A DNA stretch of 64,000 bases, taken from contig JBCDLH010000003.1 of NCBI GenBank assembly GCA_038745585.1, forward strand, positions 186,001 through 250,000, written 5' to 3'. Below, in pieces: positions 54,468 to 62,006 of this stretch (position 1 is its first letter; the number at the start of each line of letters is the position of its first letter). This DNA comes from HLUCCA09 sp038745585. Lineage in GTDB: Bacteria; Pseudomonadota; Alphaproteobacteria; Rhodobacterales; Rhodobacteraceae. A program made the translations under genes and the position numbers. A model generated the notes under the pieces. It saw only the letters and a program-made list of their open reading frames with translations. It ran no database searches and was not told where the DNA came from.

Positions 54468-55796
54468 TCAGCCGCCCGGCGCGTTGGAAAAAGCGAAATC
54501 CGGCTTTGTGGCCCGCGCGCCCCGGACATAGGCGTAGACTTCTGCGATCTGCTCCGCCTTCGCACGCCACGTGAAAGCGCGATCAACCCGATCCACCGCC
54601 GCGCGCGCCATCGCCGCGATCCCCGTATTGTCCGCGGCGAGCCGCTCCAGCGCATTGCGGAGCGCCACGGTCGTGCCCGCGCGGTCTGTCATGGGGACGG
54701 CGATGCCGCATGCCGGCGTGACCAGCTCTGCGGGCCCACCATAGTCGAGCACGACAGGGACAAGCCCAAGCGCCATCGCCTCCAGCACGGCGCCGCCGCC
54801 GAAGTCTTTCAGCGACGGGAAGAGCAGCACGTTGGTGTGCGTGAGCGCGGGCGCAATCTCGGCCTGCGGCAACCAGCCGTGGAAGGTCACGGCATGGCCC
54901 AGCCCAAGCCGCGCCACCTGCGCCTCCAGTAGAGGGCGCATCTCGCCCTCGCCGACAATGTCGAGCGTCATGCGCCCGTCGGCCAAGAGTGGGGCCCCGG
55001 CGTCGATCCCGAGGTCCAGGCCTTTGACCGCGGCGAGCCGCCCGATAAAGCAAGCGCGCAGGGTCGGCCCGGGGCCAGGGGTGCGGCTGAGGCGCGCTTC
55101 GGCCGCACCGCAGGGAAATCGCGCACGGTCGATGCCGTTTTCGGGCAGGCGGATGGTCTTGGCCCGCGCAGAAGCGGGCAGGTCCGCCTCGACATGGGCG
55201 GCCGCGGCGAGGATCGCGGAGCTCTGCGCAATCATCCGCCGCCACCCTGGATTGGCCCGGTAGAGCGGTCGCAGCCGCCCAAGCCCCTCGCGCTCGGCCG
55301 CTCGCTCGGCGCGGAAAGCGTGGGGCCATTTCAGCCCGCCGTTCAGCGGACCGAGCACGAATGGCACACCGGCGCGCGCGCAGTGCCGCGCCATGCACCC
55401 GGCGAAGACCGGTGAGACCGGCGTGATCCGGTGCACCACGTCATAGCGCCCGGCGCGGATCTCCGGCCCGAAACGCGCCCAGACCCGCCGCTCAAAGATC
55501 GGGTAGATCGCGCTTGCAAACATCGTGTTGAGCGACCAGTTGCCGCCCTTTCGGCGCAGCCTCCAGGCCCATTCTGTCCAACGCGCGGCGACGTCTTCGG
55601 TGTCGATCGCCGTATAGTCGATGCCGGCGGTGTAGCCGGCCCGTTCAAGCGCTGGCGTGTTTCGGATCTGCGTGACGAGATGAGTGTCGGCGACCTCGCG
55701 AAGCGCATGGGCGAGGGAAAAGCCGATTAACGGGACGCTGACGAATTCGGGGTTGGCCTCTTCGGCCAGCAGGAGAACGCGGGGTCTCTCGGCCAT
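54468..55796 (-). CDS. Glycosyltransferase family 4 protein
   Basis: 442-residue GT-B glycosyltransferase, probably for a surface sugar polymer. The N-terminal domain has VLLLAEEANPEFVSVPLIG, and the C-terminal donor domain shows ACFIGRLAAVKGLDLGIDA, LDIVGEGEMRPLLE, VTFHGWLPQAEIAPAL and the catalytic-region LFPSLKDFGGGAVLEAMALG with the retaining-enzyme EX7E-like pattern. No sugar operon surrounds it. The start is ATG at 55796; the frame extends further into the groES promoter region, where it is not homologous. Confidence 0.9.
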   Translation of the reverse strand: MAERPRVLLLAEEANPEFVSVPLIGFSLAHALREVADTHLVTQIRNTPALERAGYTAGIDYTAIDTEDVAARWTEWAWRLRRKGGNWSLNTMFASAIYPIFERRVWARFGPEIRAGRYDVVHRITPVSPVFAGCMARHCARAGVPFVLGPLNGGLKWPHAFRAERAAEREGLGRLRPLYRANPGWRRMIAQSSAILAAAAHVEADLPASARAKTIRLPENGIDRARFPCGAAEARLSRTPGPGPTLRACFIGRLAAVKGLDLGIDAGAPLLADGRMTLDIVGEGEMRPLLEAQVARLGLGHAVTFHGWLPQAEIAPALTHTNVLLFPSLKDFGGGAVLEAMALGLVPVVLDYGGPAELVTPACGIAVPMTDRAGTTVALRNALERLAADNTGIAAMARAAVDRVDRAFTWRAKAEQIAEVYAYVRGARATKPDFAFSNAPGG

Positions 55797-56000
55797 GCTC
55801 TGGGCTGCTCCGGTCTGCGCCGCAACGGACGCCGTCGCGCCTTGCACTGAGGGTGGTATCCCGCTCGGCGGCGCCGCGCCAAGCGGTTTGCGCACAGGCT
55901 GCCGGCACTGTGCCACCCCCGCCGCAACAGCGCTCTCGCTGCAGAGGTGCTCCCATCCGCGAAAGGACGCTCCGGGCATCGAAAACCCATGGAAATGGCG

Positions 56001-56029
56001 TTGACAGACGCCGTGTGGTTTTCTACATG
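56001..56029 (+). promoter_or_regulatory. Sigma-70-type promoter of groESL
   Basis: A perfect TTGACA (56001-56006), a 17-base spacer and TACATG (56024-56029). The CIRCE operator begins eight bases after the -10, so HrcA bound there would block transcription initiation. Confidence 0.8.
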
Positions 56030-56036
56030 CGCGGCG

Positions 56037-56063
56037 TTAGCACTCGACCGGTGCGAGTGCCAA
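56037..56063 (+). promoter_or_regulatory. CIRCE element (HrcA operator)
   Basis: TTAGCACTC-N9-GAGTGCCAA, eight of nine arm positions paired, against the consensus TTAGCACTC-N9-GAGTGCTAA. It overlaps the expected transcription start of groESL. No hrcA gene is in the window. Confidence 0.95.
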
Positions 56064-56182
56064 CAGCGCCGGCAGGACCGCGAAGAACGGCCGCGGCGCG
56101 GACTGACACCGGATCGCTCGCCAGTGCCATCGAGATGGGCTGGGCGAGCAAAAAATGCAACCTGAGCCAAGGAGACTCAGAC

Positions 56183-56494
56183 ATGGCTTTTACTCCGCTT
56201 CATGACCGTGTGCTCGTCGAGCGTGTCGAGAGCGACGAGAAGACAGCCGGCGGCCTTATCATCCCCGACACGGCCAAGGAAAAGCCCGCCGAGGGCATCG
56301 TTGTGGCAGTCGGCGCTGGCGCCAAGGACGACGACGGCGAGCGCATCGCGATGGACGTCAAGGCTGGCGACAAGATCCTGTTCGGCAAGTGGTCGGGCAC
56401 CGAGGTCACGGTCGACGGCAAGGAACTGCTGATCATGAAGGAAAGCGACATCCTCGGCATCATCGAGGACAGTGCTGCGGCCGCCGCGGCCTGA
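56183..56494 (+). CDS. groS: Co-chaperonin GroES
   Basis: 103-residue subunit of the heptameric lid of GroEL. It opens MAFTPLHDRVLVERVESDEK with the mobile loop TAGGLIIPDTAKEKPAEG (about 22-39) and ends ESDILGIIEDSAAAAAA; the Ala-rich tail is a little longer than usual. AAGGAGA precedes the ATG. It is 54 bases before groEL and shares the CIRCE-controlled promoter. Confidence 0.97.
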   Translation: MAFTPLHDRVLVERVESDEKTAGGLIIPDTAKEKPAEGIVVAVGAGAKDDDGERIAMDVKAGDKILFGKWSGTEVTVDGKELLIMKESDILGIIEDSAAAAAA

Positions 56495-56548
56495 AGGCCC
56501 GAGCCCTCCGTGATCCCGTTCCCGAAATCCAATCAGGAGTAATACGAG

Positions 56549-58183
56549 ATGGCAAAAGAAGTCCGTTTCGAGACCGACGCCCGCAACAAAATGCTGAAGG
56601 GTGTCAACATTCTTGCAGACGCTGTTAAAGTGACCCTCGGCCCGAAAGGCCGCAACGTGGTCCTCGAGAAATCCTTCGGTGCTCCGCGCATCACGAAGGA
56701 CGGTGTGACCGTCGCCAAAGAGATCGAGCTTGAAGACAAGTTCGAAAACATGGGCGCGCAGATGGTCAAAGAAGTGGCCAGCCGCACCAATGACGAGGCC
56801 GGTGACGGCACCACGACCGCAACGGTCCTCGCCCAGGCGATCATCCGCGAAGGCATGAAATCGGTCGCCGCCGGCATGAACCCGATGGATCTCAAGCGGG
56901 GCGTCGATCTCGCCGTCGCAAAGGTGATCGAGAACATCAAGGCGCATGCCCGTCCCGTCGAAGGCTCCGACGAGGTCGCCCAGGTCGGCACGATCTCGGC
57001 CAACGGCGAAGCCGAAATTGGCCGTCAGATCGCAGACGCGATGCAGAAGGTCGGCAATGAAGGCGTTATCACTGTCGAGGAGAACAAAGGCCTCGAGACC
57101 GAGACCGAAGTCGTCGAAGGCATGCAGTTCGACCGCGGCTACCTCTCGCCTTACTTCGTGACCAACCCCGACAAGATGCTGGCCGAACTCGACGACGCCA
57201 TCATCCTCCTGCATGAGAAAAAGCTTTCCTCGCTCCAGCCGATGGTCCCGCTCCTCGAGCAGGTTATCCAGAGCCAGAAGCCGCTCCTCATAATCGCCGA
57301 GGATGTCGAAGGTGAGGCGCTTGCAACGCTCGTCGTGAACAAGCTGCGCGGCGGCCTAAAGATCGCTGCCGTTAAGGCACCGGGCTTCGGCGACCGCCGT
57401 AAGGCTATGCTGCAAGACATCGCGATCCTCACGGGCGGCCAGGTCATCTCCGAAGACCTCGGCATGAAGCTCGAATCGGTCACGATGGACATGCTCGGCT
57501 CGGCCAAGACGGTCAAAATCTCCAAGGACGAGACGACCATTGTCGACGGTCACGGCGAAAAGGCCGAGATCGAAGCCCGCGTCACGCAGATCCGTCAGCA
57601 GATCGAAGAGACGACCTCCGACTACGACCGCGAAAAGCTGCAGGAGCGTGTTGCCAAGCTCGCCGGTGGCGTCGCCGTCATCCGCGTTGGCGGCATGACC
57701 GAGGTAGAGGTCAAAGAGCGCAAGGACCGCGTCGATGACGCGCTCAACGCCACCCGCGCCGCTGTTCAGGAAGGCGTTGTCGTGGGCGGCGGTGTCGCTC
57801 TGGTGCAGGGCGTCAAGGCGCTCGGTGATCTCAAGGGTGAAAACTCCGACCAGAACGCCGGTATCGCGATCGTCAAGCGCGCCCTCGAAGCGCCGCTGCG
57901 CCAGATCGCCGAGAATGCGGGCGTCGACGGCTCGGTCGTTGCGGGCAAGATCCGCGAATCCGAGGACGCGTCCTTTGGCTTTAACGCACAGACCGAAGAG
58001 TATGGCGACATGTTCAAGTACGGCGTCATCGACCCTGCAAAGGTCGTGCGCACCGCCCTTGAGGATGCAGCCTCGGTCGCCTCGCTGCTGATCACGACCG
58101 AGGCCATGGTCGCCGACAAGCCCGAGGAAAAGGGCGCCGCTCCGGCCGGCGGCGGCATGCCCGACATGGGCGGCATGATGTAA
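56549..58183 (+). CDS. groL: Chaperonin GroEL
   Basis: 544-residue 60-kDa chaperonin. ATP site residues are in TLGPKGRNVVLEK (about 30-42) and DEAGDGTTTATVLAQ (about 84-98, with catalytic Asp in GDGTTT); further landmarks are LKAPGFGDRRKAMLQDIA-like VKAPGFGDRRKAMLQDIA and VGGGVALVQ near 411. The C terminus has the GGM-type tail (GGGMPDMGGMM). An intrinsic terminator follows. Translation signal AGGAGT lies eight to nine bases before the ATG. Confidence 0.98.
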   Translation: MAKEVRFETDARNKMLKGVNILADAVKVTLGPKGRNVVLEKSFGAPRITKDGVTVAKEIELEDKFENMGAQMVKEVASRTNDEAGDGTTTATVLAQAIIREGMKSVAAGMNPMDLKRGVDLAVAKVIENIKAHARPVEGSDEVAQVGTISANGEAEIGRQIADAMQKVGNEGVITVEENKGLETETEVVEGMQFDRGYLSPYFVTNPDKMLAELDDAIILLHEKKLSSLQPMVPLLEQVIQSQKPLLIIAEDVEGEALATLVVNKLRGGLKIAAVKAPGFGDRRKAMLQDIAILTGGQVISEDLGMKLESVTMDMLGSAKTVKISKDETTIVDGHGEKAEIEARVTQIRQQIEETTSDYDREKLQERVAKLAGGVAVIRVGGMTEVEVKERKDRVDDALNATRAAVQEGVVVGGGVALVQGVKALGDLKGENSDQNAGIAIVKRALEAPLRQIAENAGVDGSVVAGKIRESEDASFGFNAQTEEYGDMFKYGVIDPAKVVRTALEDAASVASLLITTEAMVADKPEEKGAAPAGGGMPDMGGMM

Positions 58184-58210
58184 GCCATCCCATTGAATTG
58201 AAATGGAAAA

Positions 58211-58235
58211 GGGGTCGCCGGGGCGGCCCCTTTTT
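58211..58235 (+). terminator. Intrinsic terminator of groESL
   Basis: GGGGTCGCC and GGCGGCCCC pair over nine positions (one G-U) around a two-base centre, preceded by AAAA and followed by TTTTT. It lies 28 bases after the groEL stop. Confidence 0.92.
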
Positions 58236-58328
58236 CTGTTTGAACTGTGCAACTGCGCCGGCGACGATGGACGCGCGTTAAGACGATGTTAGGGCTTTTG
58301 CGGCAGTCTCAGATCGAAAGGTGGTCTG

Positions 58329-59567
58329 ATGCGGCTCTACGCGCTCCTCGACTGGATTCTCCCTCGGTCCTTTGTGGCAAAGGCCGTGCTCGTGGCGCTG
58401 CTCTTCGGGCAGGGGCCGGTGTTGGCTTTTCTCGTGGCGTGGCTCGGCGGCGTCGTGCCTCAAGGTCTCGCCCCCGCCGCTCTACTTGGGTCCATGGCCC
58501 TGTCCTTTCTGTGTCTTGCCCTGGGCCTCGCCGCCGTCATGCGGCCTGTTCACCAGCTCGAAGCAGCGTTTGACGCGTTCGAGACGGGGCAGGATGCGCC
58601 CGCAATCCTGCCGGAGCACCACCGCGACAGTGTTGGACGGCTGATGGCGCAGACAAGCCGCCTCATGCGGACGACCGAAACGCGTGTCGACGCCGCGCAA
58701 AGACTGGCCGATCGTGATCCGCTGACTGGCCTGCTCAACCGACGCGGGCTGGAGCGCAGCCTCGCTGAACGGCACGACAAGGCCGAGCGCGGGGCCGTTA
58801 TGATGATGGACCTCGATCACTTCAAAAACGTCAACGATGCTTTTGGGCATGACGTGGGCGACCGGGTCCTCCGCGATCTTGCCCGCCTGCTGCGTCGTCA
58901 GATGCGCCGGCCGGACCTTGCGGCTCGGTTCGGCGGCGAAGAATTCGTCGTCTTTCTCGCGGGGCTCGGCCAGGATGCTGCTTTGCGCGTGGCCGAACGC
59001 CTGCGCATGGCCGTCGAAGACTCGCTTATGGTCGAAGGGCGGCCACAGACCGTGTCTATCGGGCTCGCGCTCTGGCCCCCGGGCGAAAGCTTTGCCACCA
59101 TCCTCAAACGCGCGGATATGGCGGTTTACGCCGCAAAGTCTGCCGGGCGGAACCGGGTGCATCTTGTCCCGCTCGCCCGCCCGTCATCCCATGCGATGGG
59201 AGAAGAGCCGGCGGAGCGCCGCGCGCCGCTCGAGCGGTCTAACCTCGGCGCGCCGAGCGGCGGACAGCTCTCCGCGCGAACTGCGCGCTCTGCATCCGGG
59301 CCCACGGCTGGGGAACATGCCTCGGTCAATCACAAGTCATTCCCAAAGCGCGAGCGCTCGCGCCTTGCGACCGAGCACGACCGCCAAGATGCCATGGCGC
59401 TCTATGATCGTGACGTGCCCCCGGCTGGCAAGCATCAACCAGATGCGTCGACCTCAAGCATGCGCCTGCGCCCCAAAAAGGCGAGATCCGACGCGGATGA
59501 TGGCCTGGTCGACCTTGCTTCGGGAGATGCTGCTCCGCCGAGCGCACGCCCGCGCGGGGCCGCCTAG
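58329..59567 (+). CDS. Membrane-anchored diguanylate cyclase (GGDEF) with long C-terminal tail
   Basis: 412-residue protein. Two N-terminal membrane helices (about 15-42 and 48-70) with little between them are followed by a linker and a GGDEF domain (about 120-285). The catalytic GGEEF is at 202-206, metal Asp in MMDLDHFKNVND, and the inhibitory I-site RxxD at 193-196, so c-di-GMP synthesis with product feedback is expected. The usual domain end, KSAGRNRVHLV, is near 278. Residues 285-412 are a polar, disordered tail with no known domain, and may be a read-through into non-coding sequence after loss of an earlier stop. Confidence 0.92.
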   Translation: MRLYALLDWILPRSFVAKAVLVALLFGQGPVLAFLVAWLGGVVPQGLAPAALLGSMALSFLCLALGLAAVMRPVHQLEAAFDAFETGQDAPAILPEHHRDSVGRLMAQTSRLMRTTETRVDAAQRLADRDPLTGLLNRRGLERSLAERHDKAERGAVMMMDLDHFKNVNDAFGHDVGDRVLRDLARLLRRQMRRPDLAARFGGEEFVVFLAGLGQDAALRVAERLRMAVEDSLMVEGRPQTVSIGLALWPPGESFATILKRADMAVYAAKSAGRNRVHLVPLARPSSHAMGEEPAERRAPLERSNLGAPSGGQLSARTARSASGPTAGEHASVNHKSFPKRERSRLATEHDRQDAMALYDRDVPPAGKHQPDASTSSMRLRPKKARSDADDGLVDLASGDAAPPSARPRGAA

Positions 59568-59763
59568 CCGGCCCGCCCCCGCATCCGGGTGGTGACCAGG
59601 ACCCCCGAGAGACGTCTCGGCGCGCCTTTCAACGAAGCCGCGCCTCCCCAGACCGGAACTAGGGCCATAGATCGCAGTCGTCGCCGTAGGGCCGCCATGG
59701 TCGAAGGAGTTCGGGGCAGGTCTGGCGGCGCGGTTGACCGAACGGAACGCTCTGCAGGCGAAC

Positions 59764-60003
59764 CTACCCCTTCGTCGGCCGCAAGCGGTAAACGCCTTCC
59801 GGCAGATCGAGCGCCGCGCGGAGATCCCGCACCTGTGCGAGGGAAAGAGTGATCTTCTGCACCCGGTCGGTGCGCGGATCGAGTTGTTCGACCGTCACGC
59901 AATCCTCGAAAGCGGTGACCGTCACGTCTTCGGCAAGCGGCGCACGCCCCTCATCAACCAGTGTGATGACCGAGGCGTCGAATTCGTGCTCAATGGTAAA
60001 CAT
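59764..60003 (-). CDS. Conserved small protein of unknown function
   Basis: 79-residue acidic protein beginning MFTIEHEFDASVITLVDEGR, with a central TVTAFEDCVTVEQLDPRTDRVQKITLSLAQVRDLRAALDLPEGVYRL. It has the look of a small beta-rich domain followed by a helix. I recall similar small proteins in roseobacters but cannot name a function. No membrane helix or signal. It lies 31 bases after the DCC-family gene on the same strand, so they probably share a transcript. No strong ribosome binding site is visible. Confidence 0.65.
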   Translation of the reverse strand: MFTIEHEFDASVITLVDEGRAPLAEDVTVTAFEDCVTVEQLDPRTDRVQKITLSLAQVRDLRAALDLPEGVYRLRPTKG

Positions 60004-60034
60004 GGGCGCAGGCTAGCCGCCCACTGCAGCTCTG

Positions 60035-60409
60035 TCACCCGCGCACGGCCCGCCGGGCCACGCGCCTGCGATGCATGCCATAAAGAAGCGGCGCCAAGAT
60101 GCGCTCGTAGAGCACAGTCACAAGGGGTCGGATGAGCGGAAGCGACACCAGCCGCGCGAGCCAGCGCATCCGCGGCATCTCCTCCCACAGCGCCACAAAG
60201 GCCGGCAGGCCAGCGAGAAGCGCGCCATTTTGTACCACGTGAAGGCGCCGCGCTGCGTCCTCCTCGCTCAGCCCGTGCGCCGCTGCCGCGCCATCCTGCA
60301 GCCCGGTAAACCGCAAGGGTAGGTCGCGCGCCTCTGAATAGCGCCGATAGGCCTCGATCTCGCGCGAACAGATCGGGCACTCGGCGTTGTAGATCACTTT
60401 TGTCTCCAT
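60035..60409 (-). CDS. Thiol-disulfide oxidoreductase-like DCC-family protein (DUF393)
   Basis: 124-residue thioredoxin-like protein. The family motif DxxCPxC is seen as YNAECPICSREIEAYRR near residues 7-22; the HVVQNGALLAGLPAFVALWEEMPRMRWL segment and the positive C terminus also fit. The Asp of the usual DCC start is replaced by Ala-Glu here (NAEC). It may act on protein thiols; no partner is known. The ATG at 60409 is the only reasonable start. Confidence 0.85.
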   Translation of the reverse strand: METKVIYNAECPICSREIEAYRRYSEARDLPLRFTGLQDGAAAAHGLSEEDAARRLHVVQNGALLAGLPAFVALWEEMPRMRWLARLVSLPLIRPLVTVLYERILAPLLYGMHRRRVARRAVRG

Positions 60410-60575
60410 AGCCGGAACTTAGGCGGATGAACGGCCGCGAACACCCCGCCGATCCGACCAAAGCCGATGTCTTCACGTAGGGGTGATCTCGCGCCCTGCC
60501 GCGCCCTGTCCTATATGTCGAGGCGGTCGATGGATGGCCGCTTGCGGGCCCAGCGCCGCCAACAAGGGAGCGCAA

Positions 60576-61268
60576 ATGCGCAACGCCCACTTTGTTTTTG
60601 CCCTGTTGATCGGCCTTGCGGGCTGTGCCGCGGCGCCGCTGCCGCCCGAAGAGCTGGCCGCGGCCCGCTCGGCCTCGGACGTCGCTGCGCGCAACTTCGT
60701 CACCGTTGTCGACCGGGTCGAGCCGGTGGCCGAGCGCGAGTGCCGCGCCCGCGCGCCCGACATTGACTGCGACTTTCAGATCTTCATCGATGACCGCCGC
60801 GGTCAGCCCGCAAACGCGTTCCAGACCATCGACGCCAATGGCCGCCCCGCGGTGATCTTTACCCTCGCGCTCATCGCCGATGCGCGCAACCAGGATGAGC
60901 TCGCCTTCATCCTCGGCCACGAAGCCGCCCATCACATCGCCGGCCACATTCCCCGCGCCGAGGCCAACGCCCAGATCGGCGCGATGGTGCTCGGCAGTCT
61001 CGCGCAGGCCGCCGGTCGCAGTCCGCGCGCCGTGAACGAGGCCGCGCGGGTCGGAGCGACCGTGGGCGCGCGCCGGTTTGCCAAGGAATTTGAGCTCGAA
61101 GCCGACGAACTCGGCACGATCATCGCCGCTCGCGCGGGCTATGACCCGCTCCTAGGGGCTGCGTTCTTTGACCGTATCCCCGATCCAGGCGACCAGTTTC
61201 TCGGCACCCATCCCCCTAATGCCGAGCGGATCGCCGTTGTCCGCCGGACGGCCGCCACGCTCCCCTGA
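60576..61268 (+). CDS. M48-family metalloprotease, lipoprotein
   Basis: 230-residue exported protein. The signal peptide ends in the lipobox IGLAGC (Cys17). The peptidase core has HEAAHH (zinc His115, catalytic Glu116, His119) and the third ligand in FELEADELGTIIAARAGYD. It resembles the periplasmic Loi P/BepA-like M48 proteases that act in outer-membrane quality control. Upstream in-frame codons exist, but the ATG at 60576, preceded by AAGGGAG, places the signal correctly. Single-gene unit. Confidence 0.9.
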   Translation: MRNAHFVFALLIGLAGCAAAPLPPEELAAARSASDVAARNFVTVVDRVEPVAERECRARAPDIDCDFQIFIDDRRGQPANAFQTIDANGRPAVIFTLALIADARNQDELAFILGHEAAHHIAGHIPRAEANAQIGAMVLGSLAQAAGRSPRAVNEAARVGATVGARRFAKEFELEADELGTIIAARAGYDPLLGAAFFDRIPDPGDQFLGTHPPNAERIAVVRRTAATLP

Positions 61269-61282
61269 GCCCGAAAATAGGC

Positions 61283-61296
61283 TTGACCTGTATCAA
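61283..61296 (+). promoter_or_regulatory. FNR-type box upstream of the DUF6455 pair
   Basis: TTGAC-CTGT-ATCAA differs from the TTGAT-N4-ATCAA consensus of FnrL/FNR by one base. It ends 63 bases before the first DUF6455 start, a suitable place for activation under low oxygen. Related regulators of the Crp/FNR family (NnrR, DnrD) use similar boxes. Confidence 0.6.
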
Positions 61297-61359
61297 GGCC
61301 GGCCCGACCTCGCCCGTGCCACAAGGCTTGCATGCAGCAGCAGAGGAAAGGCGCATGCC

Positions 61360-61734
61360 ATGGACGGCCCGCTCGATCACAAAGGGCAAGCGCCGCAGGA
61401 TGCGGCAGACCCGAAGAACACACCCGTCGCCCCGCTTGGCGACCCGATCCTGCATTACTGGCTCGCGCTCGATATGGCCAAAACCGTCGGGCTCGACTTG
61501 CAAACCGCTCTGGAGGAGGGGCGGCTCACACATCAGGATTGGGCCGACACCGTGCACCGCTGCCGCGGTTGCGACTGGGCGGGCGGCTGTCCCGCTTGGA
61601 TGGCGATGCAACGTATGGATCCCGCGCACCCGTCCCCCGCCGCGCCGGAGGCGTGCGCCAATGCGCAGCAGTTCAACGCCCTTCTAGATGTCCAAGACAC
61701 GCCCGCCGTGCCGGGCACAGGGGGCGCGCGATGA
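61360..61734 (+). CDS. DUF6455 protein, first of tandem pair
   Basis: 124-residue protein. The family core is LGDPILHYWLALDMAKTVGLDLQTALEEGRLTHQDWADTV followed by HRCRGCDWAGGCPAW with three cysteines, and a C-terminal CANAQQFNAL segment with another. The four Cys could hold a metal or Fe-S cluster, not shown. GAGGAAAGG precedes the ATG. A longer in-frame version would overlap the M48 gene and is unlikely. Function unknown. Confidence 0.75.
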   Translation: MDGPLDHKGQAPQDAADPKNTPVAPLGDPILHYWLALDMAKTVGLDLQTALEEGRLTHQDWADTVHRCRGCDWAGGCPAWMAMQRMDPAHPSPAAPEACANAQQFNALLDVQDTPAVPGTGGAR

Positions 61735-62006
61735 AGGACTTCGACGCGCATCAGGGCGATCTCGATCTCGCCTTTTGGCTGACCCGCTCGATCGGCCGGA
61801 GCATCGGCCTCAACTTCTCCGTCGCGATGGAGGAGGGCCGTCTCGATGCCGCAGATTTTGCCACGTTGATCGACGTGTGCCGTGGTTGCCCCCATGGCGG
61901 GCGCTGCGCCGAGTGGCTCGGCCAGGCTGGCGGGCCGCGCGGGTCAACCCGTGCGCCGGATTTTTGCCCCAACGCGGCGGCGCTCCACAAGCTCAAGCCG
62001 CATTAG
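61731..62006 (+). CDS. DUF6455 protein, second of tandem pair
   Basis: 91-residue paralogue of the preceding gene: LDLAFWLTRSIGRSIGLNFSVAMEEGRLDAADFATLI lines up with LILHYWLALDMAKTVGLDLQTALEEGRL, then VCRGCPHGGRCAEWL with the same CxxC-x5-C-type spacing, and a final FCPNAAALHKL. The start overlaps the previous stop (ATGA). Its stop overlaps the converging rimO stop. The two probably act together or as a heteromeric unit. Confidence 0.75.
   Translation: MKDFDAHQGDLDLAFWLTRSIGRSIGLNFSVAMEEGRLDAADFATLIDVCRGCPHGGRCAEWLGQAGGPRGSTRAPDFCPNAAALHKLKPH

Larger units (their letters stand above)
55797..56182. other. 386-bp divergent region, glycosyltransferase / groESL
   Basis: Holds the groESL promoter and CIRCE element, listed separately. 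The part from 55797 to 55990 shows no gene or clear site. Confidence 0.5.

Noticed and set aside
59330..59550. Degenerate gene on the minus strand opposite the cyclase tail
   Set aside because: One minus frame reads like protein for about 35 residues, but it has an internal stop, no start, and I could not match it to a family with confidence.
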